Source of the DNA: Burkholderia lata
Lineage (GTDB): Bacteria; Pseudomonadota; Gammaproteobacteria; Burkholderiales; Burkholderiaceae
Direction of reading: 5' to 3'
Length of the DNA: 64,000 bases
Assembly (NCBI RefSeq): GCF_000012945.1
Contig: NC_007510.1
Span: forward strand, 3,286,001-3,350,000
Position numbers and translations under genes: made by a program. The notes below the pieces were generated by a model, which was not told where the DNA came from, did not search any database, and was given only the letters and a program-made list of their open reading frames with translations. This document shows, one piece after another, positions 1-10,121 of the stretch (position 1 is its first letter; every line of letters begins with the position of its first letter).

Positions 1-852
<852 letters not shown>

Positions 853-938
853 GCGCCGGGCTCCGTTTCAGGGTTCAAACGTCAGCGAGCGGAGCGTGAC
901 CGCCCGTGCGCCGCGCGATCCGCGCCGCACGAGGCAGC

Positions 939-962
939 AAAAAGCGGCCCAGAAGGCCGCTT
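939..962 (-). terminator. Rho-independent terminator of the NTF2-like gene
   Basis: A stem of AAGCGGCC (942-949) pairs with GGCCGCTT (955-962) around a 5-base loop. A run of five A on the top-strand left side gives a U-tract for transcripts from the minus strand. It sits just downstream of the stop codon at 996. Confidence 0.7.
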
Positions 963-995
963 CGGTCGGGACATGAAAAGGAGCGCCACGCGCGC

Positions 996-1379
996 TCATG
1001 TCTCGGTCGCGCACCGCGTCGCCTGCCACGCGAACAGGCTCCAGCGGCCCTGTTCGTGGGTGTGGACGGAGGTATAGGCAATCGGGAAGACCAGGCCGCC
1101 GTTGTTCGTTTCCATCTCGATCAACGCGCGCCCGGTGACGATGCAGGTTTCATCGCCGACGGGCAGCACGTCCTGCGACTGGATTTCGATCTGGCGATAG
1201 CGGCGGCGGCCGGCGACGATGGCGTCGATGAACTGCTGCTTGGTTTCGCGTTTGCCGTTGGTGTGCACGAAGAACACCTTGTCCGACAAAAGCGCGTCGA
1301 GCGCCTCGCCGTCCCCGTCCACCATCGCCCGGAACCGATCGCGCTCGAGCGCGCGGATCGCATCGACCACCTTCGCCAT
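996..1379 (-). CDS. SnoaL/NTF2-like (DUF4440-type) protein
   Basis: A 127-residue protein with the pattern of the NTF2-like cone fold of the SgcJ/EcaC/DUF4440 type: an N-terminal helix (VVDAIRALERDRFRAMVDGD), the LLSDKVFFVHTNG segment, the KRETKQQFIDAI helix, then alternating strands ending in GRWSLFAWQAT. Members are often small-ligand enzymes or of unknown role, and nothing here identifies the substrate. I chose the ATG at 1379 because GAGGAG lies 7 bases upstream; a TTG six codons earlier has no such site. No signal peptide is visible, so it is probably cytoplasmic. It runs in the same direction as the PagL-like gene upstream, 45 bases away, so they could share a transcript. Confidence 0.7.
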   Translation of the reverse strand: MAKVVDAIRALERDRFRAMVDGDGEALDALLSDKVFFVHTNGKRETKQQFIDAIVAGRRRYRQIEIQSQDVLPVGDETCIVTGRALIEMETNNGGLVFPIAYTSVHTHEQGRWSLFAWQATRCATET

Positions 1380-1424
1380 CGCCTGACTCCTCGGCAACGC
1401 GCACGCCGTGCGCGGGCATGCGGA

Positions 1425-1994
1425 TCAGAAGTTGTACTGCAAGTAGAACTGGTGGAAATTTATACCAGGATTCGGCTCTTTGATACCCGCGTTAGACACA
1501 TGTTCAAAACGGTAGCCGACCTGATACTGTTGCCGTTGGCCGAACTGCACGCCCACCCCCGCCGTCGGCGCGAACTGGAACGCGGTCCCCATCGAGAAGC
1601 GATCCGAAATCGTCGGGTGCGTCAGCAGCCTGACGCCGCCGCCGGCCTCGATGAACGGGCGGATCTCCCCGGCGCTCTTGATGAAGCGGAACATCGGCGT
1701 CACGCCGAATTCGCCAATGCTGCTGTGCACGTTGCCGCCCGTGTGCCAGTAGCCGGCGTGCCCTTCCACGACGAACGCGAAGTGCCAGCCGCCGATTTCC
1801 CACCAGTTCCAGCCCGGATCCCACACCACGCCGAGATCGGCCTTGTCGACCCCGTGGCGATCCGAAAAACCGCCGCCCGCCTGAATCCCCCATCGATCCG
1901 CGCATGCCGCACCCGATCCGCCCAGAAGGGACGCCGCCAGCATCGCGTGCAGCGCAAGCCGGCTGCGGGGCCGGCGATTCTTCTTATTGTTCAT
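1425..1994 (-). CDS. pagL: Lipid A 3-O-deacylase, PagL family
   Basis: A 189-residue outer-membrane protein. The N-terminus has a basic stretch (KKNRRPRSR) and then a signal peptide ending near AACA. The rest shows alternating aromatic/polar strands of a small beta-barrel and ends in the aromatic signature FYLQYNF. Near the C-terminus, HVSNAGIKEPNPG carries the His-x-Ser-Asn motif of PagL together with a following Glu, which fits the PagL Ser-His-Glu catalytic triad. The family removes the 3-O-linked acyl chain from lipid A, remodelling the outer leaflet and altering TLR4 recognition. GGAG lies 7 bases before the ATG. The family call is firm; activity on Burkholderia lipid A is inference. Confidence 0.85.
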   Translation of the reverse strand: MNNKKNRRPRSRLALHAMLAASLLGGSGAACADRWGIQAGGGFSDRHGVDKADLGVVWDPGWNWWEIGGWHFAFVVEGHAGYWHTGGNVHSSIGEFGVTPMFRFIKSAGEIRPFIEAGGGVRLLTHPTISDRFSMGTAFQFAPTAGVGVQFGQRQQYQVGYRFEHVSNAGIKEPNPGINFHQFYLQYNF

Positions 1995-2265
1995 CTGTCA
2001 CTCCAACTTTGTGGGTTGAATGGAGCCCGCCGCTTCGGCCGGCTCAAGCGAACTGAATGGTATGGTAAAGGACTTTTCGGATCGGCATCACAAAGCGAAA
2101 TGGCTTCCTTCCAAAACGACAAAAATTGAAATCGTCTACTGATTACCATCAGAAACAACGGCTTACGGAACTTCGCCTCGCTCCCTCTGTCGCAGATTAG
2201 ACTATCGACTCGACACGCTCGATAGAAAAAGTGGGAACTCCGATGCCCACGCAAGCTCTAAGGAA
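1995..2265. other. Divergent intergenic region between pagL and rpoH
   Basis: About 270 bases with clearly lower GC than the flanking genes, upstream of two divergent genes, so it should hold both promoters. I see no confident -35/-10 pair. Short minus-strand reading frames here lack codon bias and a ribosome site. The region ends at the CIRCE operator. Confidence 0.5.
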
Positions 2266-2292
2266 TTAGCACTCGTCTTGCGGGAGTGCTAA
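2266..2292 (+). promoter_or_regulatory. CIRCE operator (HrcA binding site) upstream of rpoH
   Basis: TTAGCACTC at 2266-2274, nine spacer bases, then GAGTGCTAA at 2284-2292: a perfect match to the CIRCE inverted repeat, with both 9-base arms and the 9-base spacer. CIRCE is bound by the heat-shock repressor HrcA, classically in front of groESL and dnaK operons. Here it lies 63 bases before the rpoH start, where it would control sigma-32 itself. Confidence 0.93.
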
Positions 2293-2355
2293 GATGGCCC
2301 ACGGAATTTCATTCAAGACCGGGGGTTTGTCCCTGATTCCAAAGGAGTTTTTTTA

Positions 2356-3291
<936 letters not shown>

Positions 3292-3320
3292 ATCGCTGCG
3301 ATTTAGAGCGCTTCATCAAA

Positions 3321-3351
3321 AACCGCTGCCCGACCGGCAGCGGTTTTTTTT
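3321..3351 (+). terminator. Rho-independent terminator of rpoH
   Basis: AACCGCTGCC pairs with GGCAGCGGTT around a short CGACC-type loop, followed by eight T. It lies 30 bases after the rpoH stop. Confidence 0.9.
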
Positions 3352-3658
3352 CGCCCGTATTTTCTCCTGCATTTCATTCGCTTCTCCGCTCGCTTCATCA
3401 CTCGCTTCTGCGCCGATTAATTGACCTGATTCGTCAGGTAATACGCAGTTTGCGGGCCCCTTCCGCATAACCTTGATCTGCCTCAAGTTTCGGCCCGTGT
3501 TTCGCGACGGTCTGCCGCAGCGCAGCACTCGGCATCCGAAAGCCGTCCTTTTAAAATTGGCATGTCAGGCGCAAAAGGATTAAAACAGCTTCACGGCCGT
3601 CATAAATCCGACGTAAAGTCGCCCCAAATCAGACTTAAATCGATTCAGGATAATCGCC
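3352..3658. other. Intergenic promoter region of the cydPABX operon
   Basis: About 300 bases without a gene, AT-rich towards its end. It holds a near-match to an FNR/Anr box at 3474-3487 (TTGAT, CTGC, CTCAA; one base off the palindrome) and an AGGA ribosome site at 3647-3650. A perfect FNR-type box lies directly at the downstream edge (separate entry). Confidence 0.5.
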
Positions 3659-3672
3659 TTGATCTCGATCAA
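3659..3672 (+). promoter_or_regulatory. Perfect FNR/Anr-type palindrome overlapping the cydP start
   Basis: TTGAT, four bases CTCG, then ATCAA: an exact match to the TTGAT-N4-ATCAA box of the oxygen sensor FNR/Anr. It covers the TTG start codon of cydP. Activators usually sit 41 bases before the transcript start, which would place the start inside cydP, so this copy may repress, serve an internal start, or be accidental. The weaker box at 3474 is placed better for activation. The bd oxidase is a classical oxygen-regulated target. Confidence 0.5.
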
Positions 3673-3937
3673 TAAAGAGCCTGCGCCGCCTCCCCCGCGG
3701 CCGGCCGGTACGATCGGCTGGCGCGCACGCATCGCCGCGTGGGCACGCGGCCCGACCCTCGCTCGCGACATCACCCTGGTGCTGATCGTCAAGCTGATCC
3801 TCCTGATGTCGCTCAAATACGCATTCTTCAATCATCCGCAGGCCGAGCACATGTCGTTGCCGCCTGCCGCCGTCGCCGAGAAACTGCTTTCGGTACCGGC
3901 GCCTGCATCTACCGAGGGAGACCACCATGATAAGTAG
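3659..3937 (+). CDS. cydP: Cytochrome bd oxidase small subunit CydP
   Basis: A 92-residue membrane protein: a proline-rich basic N-terminus ([11 protein letters not shown]), a basic segment [11 protein letters not shown], one transmembrane helix ([21 protein letters not shown], about 38-58) and a short polar tail. Size, single helix and position directly before cydA match the CydP small subunit of proteobacterial bd oxidases, which is thought to help assemble or stabilise the complex. The start is TTG with AGGA 8 bases upstream; an in-frame stop lies further upstream and the first in-frame ATG is inside the helix, so TTG is the best choice. The 3' end overlaps cydA by 11 bases, suggesting translational coupling. 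Confidence 0.8.
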   Translation: MISINKEPAPPPPRPAGTIGWRARIAAWARGPTLARDITLVLIVKLILLMSLKYAFFNHPQAEHMSLPPAAVAEKLLSVPAPASTEGDHHDK

Positions 3938-5507
3938 TGAAGTCGTCGATCTGTCACGTCTGCAGTTCGGCATCACGGCGCTCTACCACTTCCTGTTCGT
4001 GCCGCTGACACTCGGCCTGTCCTGGCTGCTCGTCATCATGGAAGCGGTTTACGTGATGACCGGCAAACAGGTCTACAAGGACATGACCCAGTTCTGGGGC
4101 AAGCTGTTCGGCATCAACTTCGCGATGGGCGTGACCACCGGCATCACGCTCGAATTCCAGTTCGGCACGAACTGGTCGTACTACTCGCACTATGTCGGCG
4201 ACATCTTCGGCGTGCCGCTCGCGGTCGAAGGCCTGATGGCGTTCTTCCTCGAATCGACGTTCGTCGGCCTGTTCTTCTTCGGCTGGAACCGCCTGTCGAA
4301 GGTCAAGCACCTGATGGTCACGTTCCTCGTCGCGCTCGGCTCGAACCTGTCCGCGCTGTGGATCCTCGTCGCGAACGGCTGGATGAACAACCCGGTCGGC
4401 GCCGAGTTCAACTACCAGACGATGCGCATGGAGATGACGAGCCTGTTCGACGTGCTGTTCAACCCGGTCGCGCAGGTGAAGTTCGTGCACACCGTGTCGG
4501 CCGGCTACGTGTCGGCGGCGATGTTCGTGCTCGGCGTGTCGTCGTGGTACCTGCTGAAGAAGCGCGACGTCGACTTCGCGCTGCGTTCGTTCGCGGTCGC
4601 GGCCGGCTTCGGCCTCGCGGCGACGCTCTGCGTGATCGTGCTCGGCGACGAATCGGGTTATACGACGGGCGAAGTGCAGAAGATGAAGCTCGCCGCGATC
4701 GAATCCGAATGGGAAACGCAGCCGGCACCCGCCTCGTTCACGCTGATCGGCATTCCGAACCAGGAAGAACAGCGCACCGACTACGCGATCAAGATCCCGT
4801 ACGCGCTCGGCCTGATCGCGACGCGCTCGATCGACGAACCGGTGATCGGCCTGCGCGAGCTCGCGAAGCACAGCGAGGAGCACATCCAGAGCGGGATGGT
4901 CGCGTACGGCGCGCTGCAGAAGATCAAGCAGGGCGACACGAGCGACGCAACGCGCGCGCTGTTCGACCAGCACAAGCAGTATCTCGGCTACGGGCTGATG
5001 CTCAAGCAGTTCACGCCGAACGTGGTCGACGCGACGCCTGAGCAAATCAAGGCCGCCGCGAAGAAGACGATCCCGCCGGTCGCGCCCGTGTTCTTCTCGT
5101 TCCGGATCATGGTGGCTCTCGGCTTCCTGTTCGTCGCCACGTTCATTGCCGCGTTCTGGTTCTGCGCGCGCCGCGAGCTGCTGCAGGACAACCGCCGCTG
5201 GTTCCTCCGCTATGCGGTGTGGGCGATCCCGCTGCCGTGGATCGCGATCGAATTCGGCTGGATCGTCGCCGAGCTCGGCCGCCAGCCGTGGACGATCGCC
5301 GGCGTGCTGCCGACGCACCTGTCCGCGTCGAGCCTGCAGCCGAGCGACCTGTACCTGAGTCTCGCGGGCTTCATCCTGTTCTATACCGCGCTGTTCGTCA
5401 TCGAGATCAAGCTGATGTTCAAGTACGCGCGCCTCGGCCCGTCGTCGCTGCATACCGGCCGCTATCACCACGAAATCGCGGCCGCCAGCGAGCGCGCCCC
5501 GGCGTGA
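3927..5507 (+). CDS. cydA: Cytochrome bd ubiquinol oxidase subunit I
   Basis: A 526-residue inner-membrane protein and the quinol-oxidising, haem-bearing subunit of cytochrome bd, a high-oxygen-affinity terminal oxidase. The expected haem ligands are visible: His21 in [15 protein letters not shown] and His188 in [12 protein letters not shown], with the Met ligand expected in the later membrane part. The conserved [13 protein letters not shown] near 450 and the periplasmic quinol-binding loop (about 255-330) are present. The start ATG has GAGGGAG upstream and overlaps the end of cydP. cydB follows 31 bases later. The length is normal for the family. Confidence 0.97.
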   Translation: MISSEVVDLSRLQFGITALYHFLFVPLTLGLSWLLVIMEAVYVMTGKQVYKDMTQFWGKLFGINFAMGVTTGITLEFQFGTNWSYYSHYVGDIFGVPLAVEGLMAFFLESTFVGLFFFGWNRLSKVKHLMVTFLVALGSNLSALWILVANGWMNNPVGAEFNYQTMRMEMTSLFDVLFNPVAQVKFVHTVSAGYVSAAMFVLGVSSWYLLKKRDVDFALRSFAVAAGFGLAATLCVIVLGDESGYTTGEVQKMKLAAIESEWETQPAPASFTLIGIPNQEEQRTDYAIKIPYALGLIATRSIDEPVIGLRELAKHSEEHIQSGMVAYGALQKIKQGDTSDATRALFDQHKQYLGYGLMLKQFTPNVVDATPEQIKAAAKKTIPPVAPVFFSFRIMVALGFLFVATFIAAFWFCARRELLQDNRRWFLRYAVWAIPLPWIAIEFGWIVAELGRQPWTIAGVLPTHLSASSLQPSDLYLSLAGFILFYTALFVIEIKLMFKYARLGPSSLHTGRYHHEIAAASERAPA

Positions 5508-5538
5508 GCACGCACCTGAAACGGAACAAGGAATCGCT

Positions 5539-6675
5539 ATGGACTATGCAACTCTCAAGCTGATCTGGTGGCTGCTCGTCGGCGTGCTGCTGATCGGCTT
5601 CGCCGTCACCGACGGCTTCGACATGGGCGCGACCGCGCTGCTGCCGTTCCTCGGCAAGACCGACGAGGAACGCCGCATCATCGTCAACACCGTCGGCGCG
5701 ACGTGGGAAGGCAACCAGGTGTGGCTGATCACGGCCGGCGGCGCGATGTTCGCGGCCTGGCCGCTCGTCTACGCGGCGTCGTTCTCCGGCTTCTACTTCG
5801 CGATGCTGCTCGTGCTGTTCGCGTTGTTCTTCCGGCCGGTGGGCTTCGACTACCGCAGCAAGCGGCCCGACCCGCGCTGGCGCGCGGGCTGGGACTGGGG
5901 CCTGTTCGTCGGCGGCTTCGTGCCGGCGCTCGTGTTCGGCGTCGCGTTCGGCAACCTGCTGCAAGGCGTGCCGTTCAAGTTCGACAGCGACCTGCGCGTG
6001 ACCTACTACGGCAGCTTCTGGGCGCTGCTGAACCCGTTCGCGCTGCTGTGCGGGCTCGTCAGCCTCACGATGCTCGTCGCGCACGGCGCGGCCTTCATCA
6101 AGATGAAGACGGAAGGCGTGATCGCGCGCCGCGCGTCGGTCGCATTGCGGGCGGCGTCGTTCCTCGCGGTCGTGCTGTTCATCCTGGCCGGCGTGCTGGT
6201 CGCGTCTTATATCGGTGGCTTCCACATCACGCACGCCGCGCCGACCGACACCGTCGCGAACCCGCTGCTCAAGGACGTCGCCGCCGGCTCGGGCCTGTGG
6301 CTCGCGAACTACAGCGAATTCCCGTGGATGATCGCGGCGCCCGTCGTCGCGATCGCGGGTGGCCTGATCGCGCTGCTGCTCGCCGGTTCGAAGCAGGAGA
6401 AGACGGCGTTCTTCTGCACGGGCCTGATGATCACCGGCGTGATCCTGACTGCCGGCTTCTCGATGTTCCCGTTCATCATGCCGTCGTCGCTCGACCCGCG
6501 CAGCAGCCTGACCGTGTGGGATTCGACGTCGAGCCACATGACGCTGCAGGTGATGCTGTTCGCGGTGATCGTGTTCCTGCCGCTCATCCTGCTCTACACG
6601 AGCTGGGTGTATCGCGTGATGCGCGGCAAGGTCACGCGCGAAGTGCTCGAAGAGAACAAGCATTCGATGTATTGA
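5539..6675 (+). CDS. cydB: Cytochrome bd ubiquinol oxidase subunit II
   Basis: A 378-residue polytopic membrane protein, the structural partner of CydA in the bd oxidase. Conserved family features include the N-terminal [13 protein letters not shown] segment, [21 protein letters not shown], and the late [19 protein letters not shown] motif. About eight to nine hydrophobic helices are visible. AACAAGGAA precedes the ATG. It lies between cydA (31 bases) and cydX (61 bases) in one operon. Confidence 0.97.
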   Translation: MDYATLKLIWWLLVGVLLIGFAVTDGFDMGATALLPFLGKTDEERRIIVNTVGATWEGNQVWLITAGGAMFAAWPLVYAASFSGFYFAMLLVLFALFFRPVGFDYRSKRPDPRWRAGWDWGLFVGGFVPALVFGVAFGNLLQGVPFKFDSDLRVTYYGSFWALLNPFALLCGLVSLTMLVAHGAAFIKMKTEGVIARRASVALRAASFLAVVLFILAGVLVASYIGGFHITHAAPTDTVANPLLKDVAAGSGLWLANYSEFPWMIAAPVVAIAGGLIALLLAGSKQEKTAFFCTGLMITGVILTAGFSMFPFIMPSSLDPRSSLTVWDSTSSHMTLQVMLFAVIVFLPLILLYTSWVYRVMRGKVTREVLEENKHSMY

Positions 6676-6736
6676 TGCTTTGAACCGGGCGGGGTGCGCA
6701 CGCGCCCTCGCCCACCGTTTCGCAAGGAGTCGGATC

Positions 6737-6853
6737 ATGTGGTATTTCAGCTGGATTCTCGGTATCGGCGTCGCGCTGTCGTTCGGCATCGTCAATGCGA
6801 TGTGGCTCGAAGCGCGGCAGAAGACGCAGGAAGCACGCGTTCGCCACGACTGA
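6737..6853 (+). CDS. cydX: Cytochrome bd oxidase subunit CydX (38 residues)
   Basis: A short gene with AAGGAG 8 bases before its ATG. The protein begins MWYFSWILGIGVALSFGI and continues NAMWLEARQ, the hallmark of CydX: a WYF N-terminus, one membrane helix, and a Trp-Leu-Glu segment. CydX binds CydA and is needed for stable haem incorporation in bd-I oxidases. It ends the operon and is followed by a terminator. The length (38) is typical. Confidence 0.93.
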   Translation: MWYFSWILGIGVALSFGIVNAMWLEARQKTQEARVRHD

Positions 6854-6891
6854 TGCGTGTGCGGCCGATCGCGCCGCTACCGTCCGGAAGG

Positions 6892-6919
6892 AACCTCGCC
6901 TCAGGCGAGGTTTTTTTTC
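6892..6919 (+). terminator. Rho-independent terminator of the cydPABX operon
   Basis: AACCTCGCC pairs with GGCGAGGTT around a TCA loop, followed by a run of T. It lies 38 bases after cydX. Confidence 0.9.
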
Positions 6920-6973
6920 GCCCCGGCCGGCCGGACAGGCCCGTCACATCGATGCCAATTTAGCGCCAGATTG

Positions 6974-6990
6974 ATACCACTTGAATACCA
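6974..6990. promoter_or_regulatory. Possible NagR/NagQ half-sites upstream of the hexosaminidase
   Basis: ATACCA occurs at 6974-6979 and again at 6985-6990, an 11-base step. The nag operon operator (17578-17601) contains the same ATACCA core, with another ACCA 11 bases before it. This suggests the hexosaminidase shares the GntR-type regulator of the GlcNAc operon. It is inference from a short word. Confidence 0.35.
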
Positions 6991-7197
6991 ATAAAAGGTT
7001 TCATAAGATCTTTGGACACGGCCGCAGACAGGCCGAATCCTTCTGGGTGGGGGAGACATGCGAATCCCGTATGAGGCGCGCGCGTGCGCGCTATCTCGTC
7101 GTCGGCGTGCGGCGGTCGGTTGTGCATCGCCGGCGAGCGTTGCCGTCATCGACCGCGTAGGTCACGCGCGCGCATTGGCCAACGGGCGCGCCGCCAC

Positions 7198-7266
7198 GGC
7201 GTCGGCGTCGGCGTCAGCGTCGGCGTCAGCGTCAGCGTCGGCATCCGCAGCCGCAGCCGCAGCTGC
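7198..7266. repeat. Low-complexity hexamer array (GGCGTC/AGCGTC)
   Basis: About eight consecutive copies of GGCGTC or AGCGTC, running into GCAGCC/GCAGCT repeats. Read on the plus strand it encodes alternating Ala-Ser. It is non-coding as far as I can tell, lies about 220 bases before the hexosaminidase start, and is likely to vary in copy number between strains. Confidence 0.7.
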
Positions 7267-7483
7267 CGTGCGCCGCCGATGAAGACGCGCACCCGCCCGC
7301 GCCGATCCGACCGGCACGCCTGCCCGCCACCCGTTCCGTAACACACGCGCCCGCGTGCCGACTGCGCGCAGGGCAGCCGCATCGCCCGCGCACCCTGTTG
7401 TCCCCGCAGCTCCGTTGAAAGACCCGCTCGCAGCGACGTCATCCCGTGACGCCGCTATGCCCCCTTTTTTCTCAGGAGTCCGC

Positions 7484-9967
7484 ATGAACAGAACCTTGTC
7501 CACCCTGTTTGCCGGCCTGCTGATCGCGGCACTGTCGCCGGTCGCGCACGGCGCGCTGCCCGCGTCGAGCGCGGCGGCCGCGACGGCCGGCGCCGTCCGT
7601 CCACCCGTGCCGCCGGCCGATCTCGCGGCGCGGCTGTCGAACGGCCTCGCGCTGCGCGTCGCCGTCGACAACAATCACGCGGCCGCGGCCGGCGTGCCGT
7701 GCGCCGATCTCGGCGCCGACGGCGCGGCCTGCGCGACGGGCCGCCTGATCCTGCAGAACCGCGGCCACCAGGCGATCGCCGACGGCGGCTGGAAGCTCTA
7801 CCTGCACAGCATCCGCCGCCTGCTGCGGATCGACCGCCCCGGCTTCGCGCTGCGGCGGCTCACCGGCGACCTGTACGAACTGACGCCGCAACCGGGCTCG
7901 GTGCGGCTGGCACCGGGCGAGCGCATCGAGCTGCCGTTCGTCGCCGAATACTGGTTGCTGCGGTACAGCGACGTGATCCCGCGCCCGTACGTGGTCGTCG
8001 ATGGCGCGCCGCCCGCCGTGCTCCGCTACAACGACACCGACGACGAGCTGCGCTACGTCGAATCGCTGCCGGCCGACGCGCAGAACAACTCGACCGGCAA
8101 TGCGCCGCCCGTGGCCGCACGACCCGATGCGAGCCGCGCGCTGCCGAGCGTGAAGCGCGAGCAGCCGCTGCCCGGCATGCTCGACCTGCGCGGCGTCGAG
8201 CTCGCGTTGCCCGATCTGCCGGACGCTCAAGTCGCGGCGCTGCGCGAGCGCGCGACGACACTCGGGCTCGACGGCGCGCGCGTGCCGGTGCGTGGTGCCG
8301 TCGCGCCGCGCCGGCTGCCGGCCGATATCGCGACGCCGGGCGGCTACCGGCTCGCGATCGGGCCGCGCGGCGTGCTGATCGAAGGCTACGATCGCGCCGG
8401 CCTCTACTACGGCGTACAGACGCTCTACTCGCTCGCCCCCGCCGGCGGCGGCCCGATCCCGGCGATGCTCGTCGAAGATGCACCGCGCTTCACGCATCGC
8501 GGGATGCACGTCGATCTCGCCCGTAACTTCAAGCACCCGGCGACGCTGCGCCGCCTGATCGACCAGATGAGCGCATACAAGCTCAATCGCCTGCACCTGC
8601 ACCTGTCCGACGACGAGGGCTGGCGCATCGAGATTCCCGGCCTGCCCGAACTGACCGGGATCGGGGGACGCCGCTGCCACGATCCGAGCGAGACGCGCTG
8701 CCTGCTGCCGCAGCTCGGCTCCGGCCCCGACAACCGCTCGGGCGGAGGCTACCTGACGCGTGATGACTACGTGTCGCTGGTGCGCTACGCGGCCGCGCAT
8801 TTCGTCGAGATCATCCCCGAGATCGACATGCCCGCGCATGCACGCGCGGCCGTCGTGACGATGGAAGCACGTTACCAGCGGCTGCATGCGGCCGGCCGCG
8901 AGCAGGAAGCGAACGCATACCGGCTGCTCGATCCGCAGGACACGTCGAACCTGACGACGGTGCAGTTCTACGACCGGCGCAGCGACCTGAACCCGTGCGT
9001 GCCGGGCGCGCTCAATTTCGCGTCGAAGGTGATCCGCGAGATCGCCGCGATGCATGCGGACGCGCAGGCGCCGCTGCACACCTGGCATTACGGCGGCGAC
9101 GAGGCGAAGAACATCTTCCTCGGCGCGGGCTTCCAGCCGCTGAACGGTACCGATCCGAACAAGGGGCGCATCGATCTCGCCGCGCAGGACAAGCCGTGGG
9201 CGCGTTCGCCCGCGTGCACGGCACTGCTCCAGCGCGGCGAGATCAAGTCGATCGACGAGCTGCCGACGCGTTTCGCGCAACAGGTGAGCGCGGCGGTCAA
9301 CGCGAACGGGATCGACACGATGGCCGCATGGCAGGACGGCATCAAGCATGCGAACGGGCCGCAGGACTTCAGCACGCGCCACGTGATGGTGTCGCTGTGG
9401 GACACGATCTTCTGGGGGGCATCGGATAGCGCACGCGACCTGAGCGGCAAGGGCTACCTGACGGTGCTGGCCCTGCCCGACTACCTGTATTTCGACTTCC
9501 CGTACACGCTCAACCCGCGCGAGCGCGGCTACTACTGGGGCTCGCACGCGACGGACGAGTACAAGGTGTTCTCGCTCGCGCCCGAGAACCTGCCGCAGAA
9601 CGCCGAAGTGATGGGCGACCGTGACGGCAACACGTTCGAGGTGACGGGCACGGGCCCCGCGCCGCGCATCGAAGGCATGCAGGGGCAGGCGTGGGGCGAG
9701 GTGATGCGCAACGACACCTTCCTCGAGTACATGGCCTATCCGCGGCTGCTCGCGCTCGCCGAGCGCGCGTGGCACCGGGCCGACTGGGAGCTGCCGTATG
9801 CGGCCGGCGTGCGCTTCAAGCGCGGCGACACGCATCATGTCGACACGGCCGCGCTGCAGCGCGACTGGGCCGGCTTCGCGACGCTGCTCACGCAACGCGA
9901 ACTGCCGAAGCTCGACCGGGCCGGCGTCGGCTACCGGAAGCCGACCTTCACGCTGACGAATCCGTGA
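7484..9967 (+). CDS. Beta-N-acetylhexosaminidase (GH20, chitobiase type)
   Basis: An 827-residue exported enzyme that cleaves terminal GlcNAc from chitobiose and chito-oligosaccharides. A signal peptide (MNRTLSTLFAGLLIAALSPVAHG) is followed by a chitobiase-type N-terminal carbohydrate-binding domain (about 40-190), a GH20b alpha/beta domain (about 215-330) and the GH20 TIM barrel (from FTHRGMHVDLARN). The catalytic Asp-Glu pair is D539-E540 in HYGGDEAKN. I chose the ATG at 7484 because CAGGAG precedes it and the signal peptide begins there; the frame stays open 43 codons further upstream. It converges on the nag operon and would supply GlcNAc for NagE uptake. Confidence 0.93.
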   Translation: MNRTLSTLFAGLLIAALSPVAHGALPASSAAAATAGAVRPPVPPADLAARLSNGLALRVAVDNNHAAAAGVPCADLGADGAACATGRLILQNRGHQAIADGGWKLYLHSIRRLLRIDRPGFALRRLTGDLYELTPQPGSVRLAPGERIELPFVAEYWLLRYSDVIPRPYVVVDGAPPAVLRYNDTDDELRYVESLPADAQNNSTGNAPPVAARPDASRALPSVKREQPLPGMLDLRGVELALPDLPDAQVAALRERATTLGLDGARVPVRGAVAPRRLPADIATPGGYRLAIGPRGVLIEGYDRAGLYYGVQTLYSLAPAGGGPIPAMLVEDAPRFTHRGMHVDLARNFKHPATLRRLIDQMSAYKLNRLHLHLSDDEGWRIEIPGLPELTGIGGRRCHDPSETRCLLPQLGSGPDNRSGGGYLTRDDYVSLVRYAAAHFVEIIPEIDMPAHARAAVVTMEARYQRLHAAGREQEANAYRLLDPQDTSNLTTVQFYDRRSDLNPCVPGALNFASKVIREIAAMHADAQAPLHTWHYGGDEAKNIFLGAGFQPLNGTDPNKGRIDLAAQDKPWARSPACTALLQRGEIKSIDELPTRFAQQVSAAVNANGIDTMAAWQDGIKHANGPQDFSTRHVMVSLWDTIFWGASDSARDLSGKGYLTVLALPDYLYFDFPYTLNPRERGYYWGSHATDEYKVFSLAPENLPQNAEVMGDRDGNTFEVTGTGPAPRIEGMQGQAWGEVMRNDTFLEYMAYPRLLALAERAWHRADWELPYAAGVRFKRGDTHHVDTAALQRDWAGFATLLTQRELPKLDRAGVGYRKPTFTLTNP

Positions 9968-10036
9968 ACGGCTGAGCGACCAGGCGATGCGCGATGCAGG
10001 CGGGCGCATCGCACCCTCCATTGCCCGCACCAAAGA

Positions 10037-10075
10037 AAAACGGCTTGCGACGCATCGCAAGCCGTTTTCGTTTTG
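10037..10075. terminator. Bidirectional terminator between hexosaminidase and nagE
   Basis: AAAACGGCTTGCGA pairs with TCGCAAGCCGTTTT around a short loop, with A-rich left and T-rich right flanks, so it can end transcripts arriving from both sides of these convergent genes. Confidence 0.88.
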
Positions 10076-10121
10076 CCGGCCGGCCCGAACCCGCATTGCG
10101 GATCAGGCTGGCTTCATCGCA

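Larger units (their letters stand above)
6854..7483. other. Intergenic region upstream of the hexosaminidase gene
   Basis: A 630-base stretch without a convincing gene. In order it holds the cyd terminator, an AT-rich part with ACCA half-sites (6974-6990), a GGGGGAG-ATG context at 7058 that opens a low-complexity frame (see rejected items), and a GGCGTC/AGCGTC hexamer array. The ribosome site CAGGAG for the hexosaminidase is just before its ATG. Confidence 0.5.

Noticed and set aside
2180..2265. A sigma-32 or sigma-70 promoter before rpoH
   Set aside because: Several weak boxes exist but none has both elements at good spacing.
3954..5471. A 505-residue minus-strand frame opposite cydA
   Set aside because: Same kind of antisense shadow, with Arg/Glu/His-rich low-complexity sequence over an obvious cydA.
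7058..7282. A 74-residue frame with GGGGGAG five bases before its ATG
   Set aside because: The product becomes an Ala-Ser repeat and then Ala-Arg, reflecting the hexamer array. Good ribosome site aside, there is no sign of a conserved protein. A short leader peptide remains possible.
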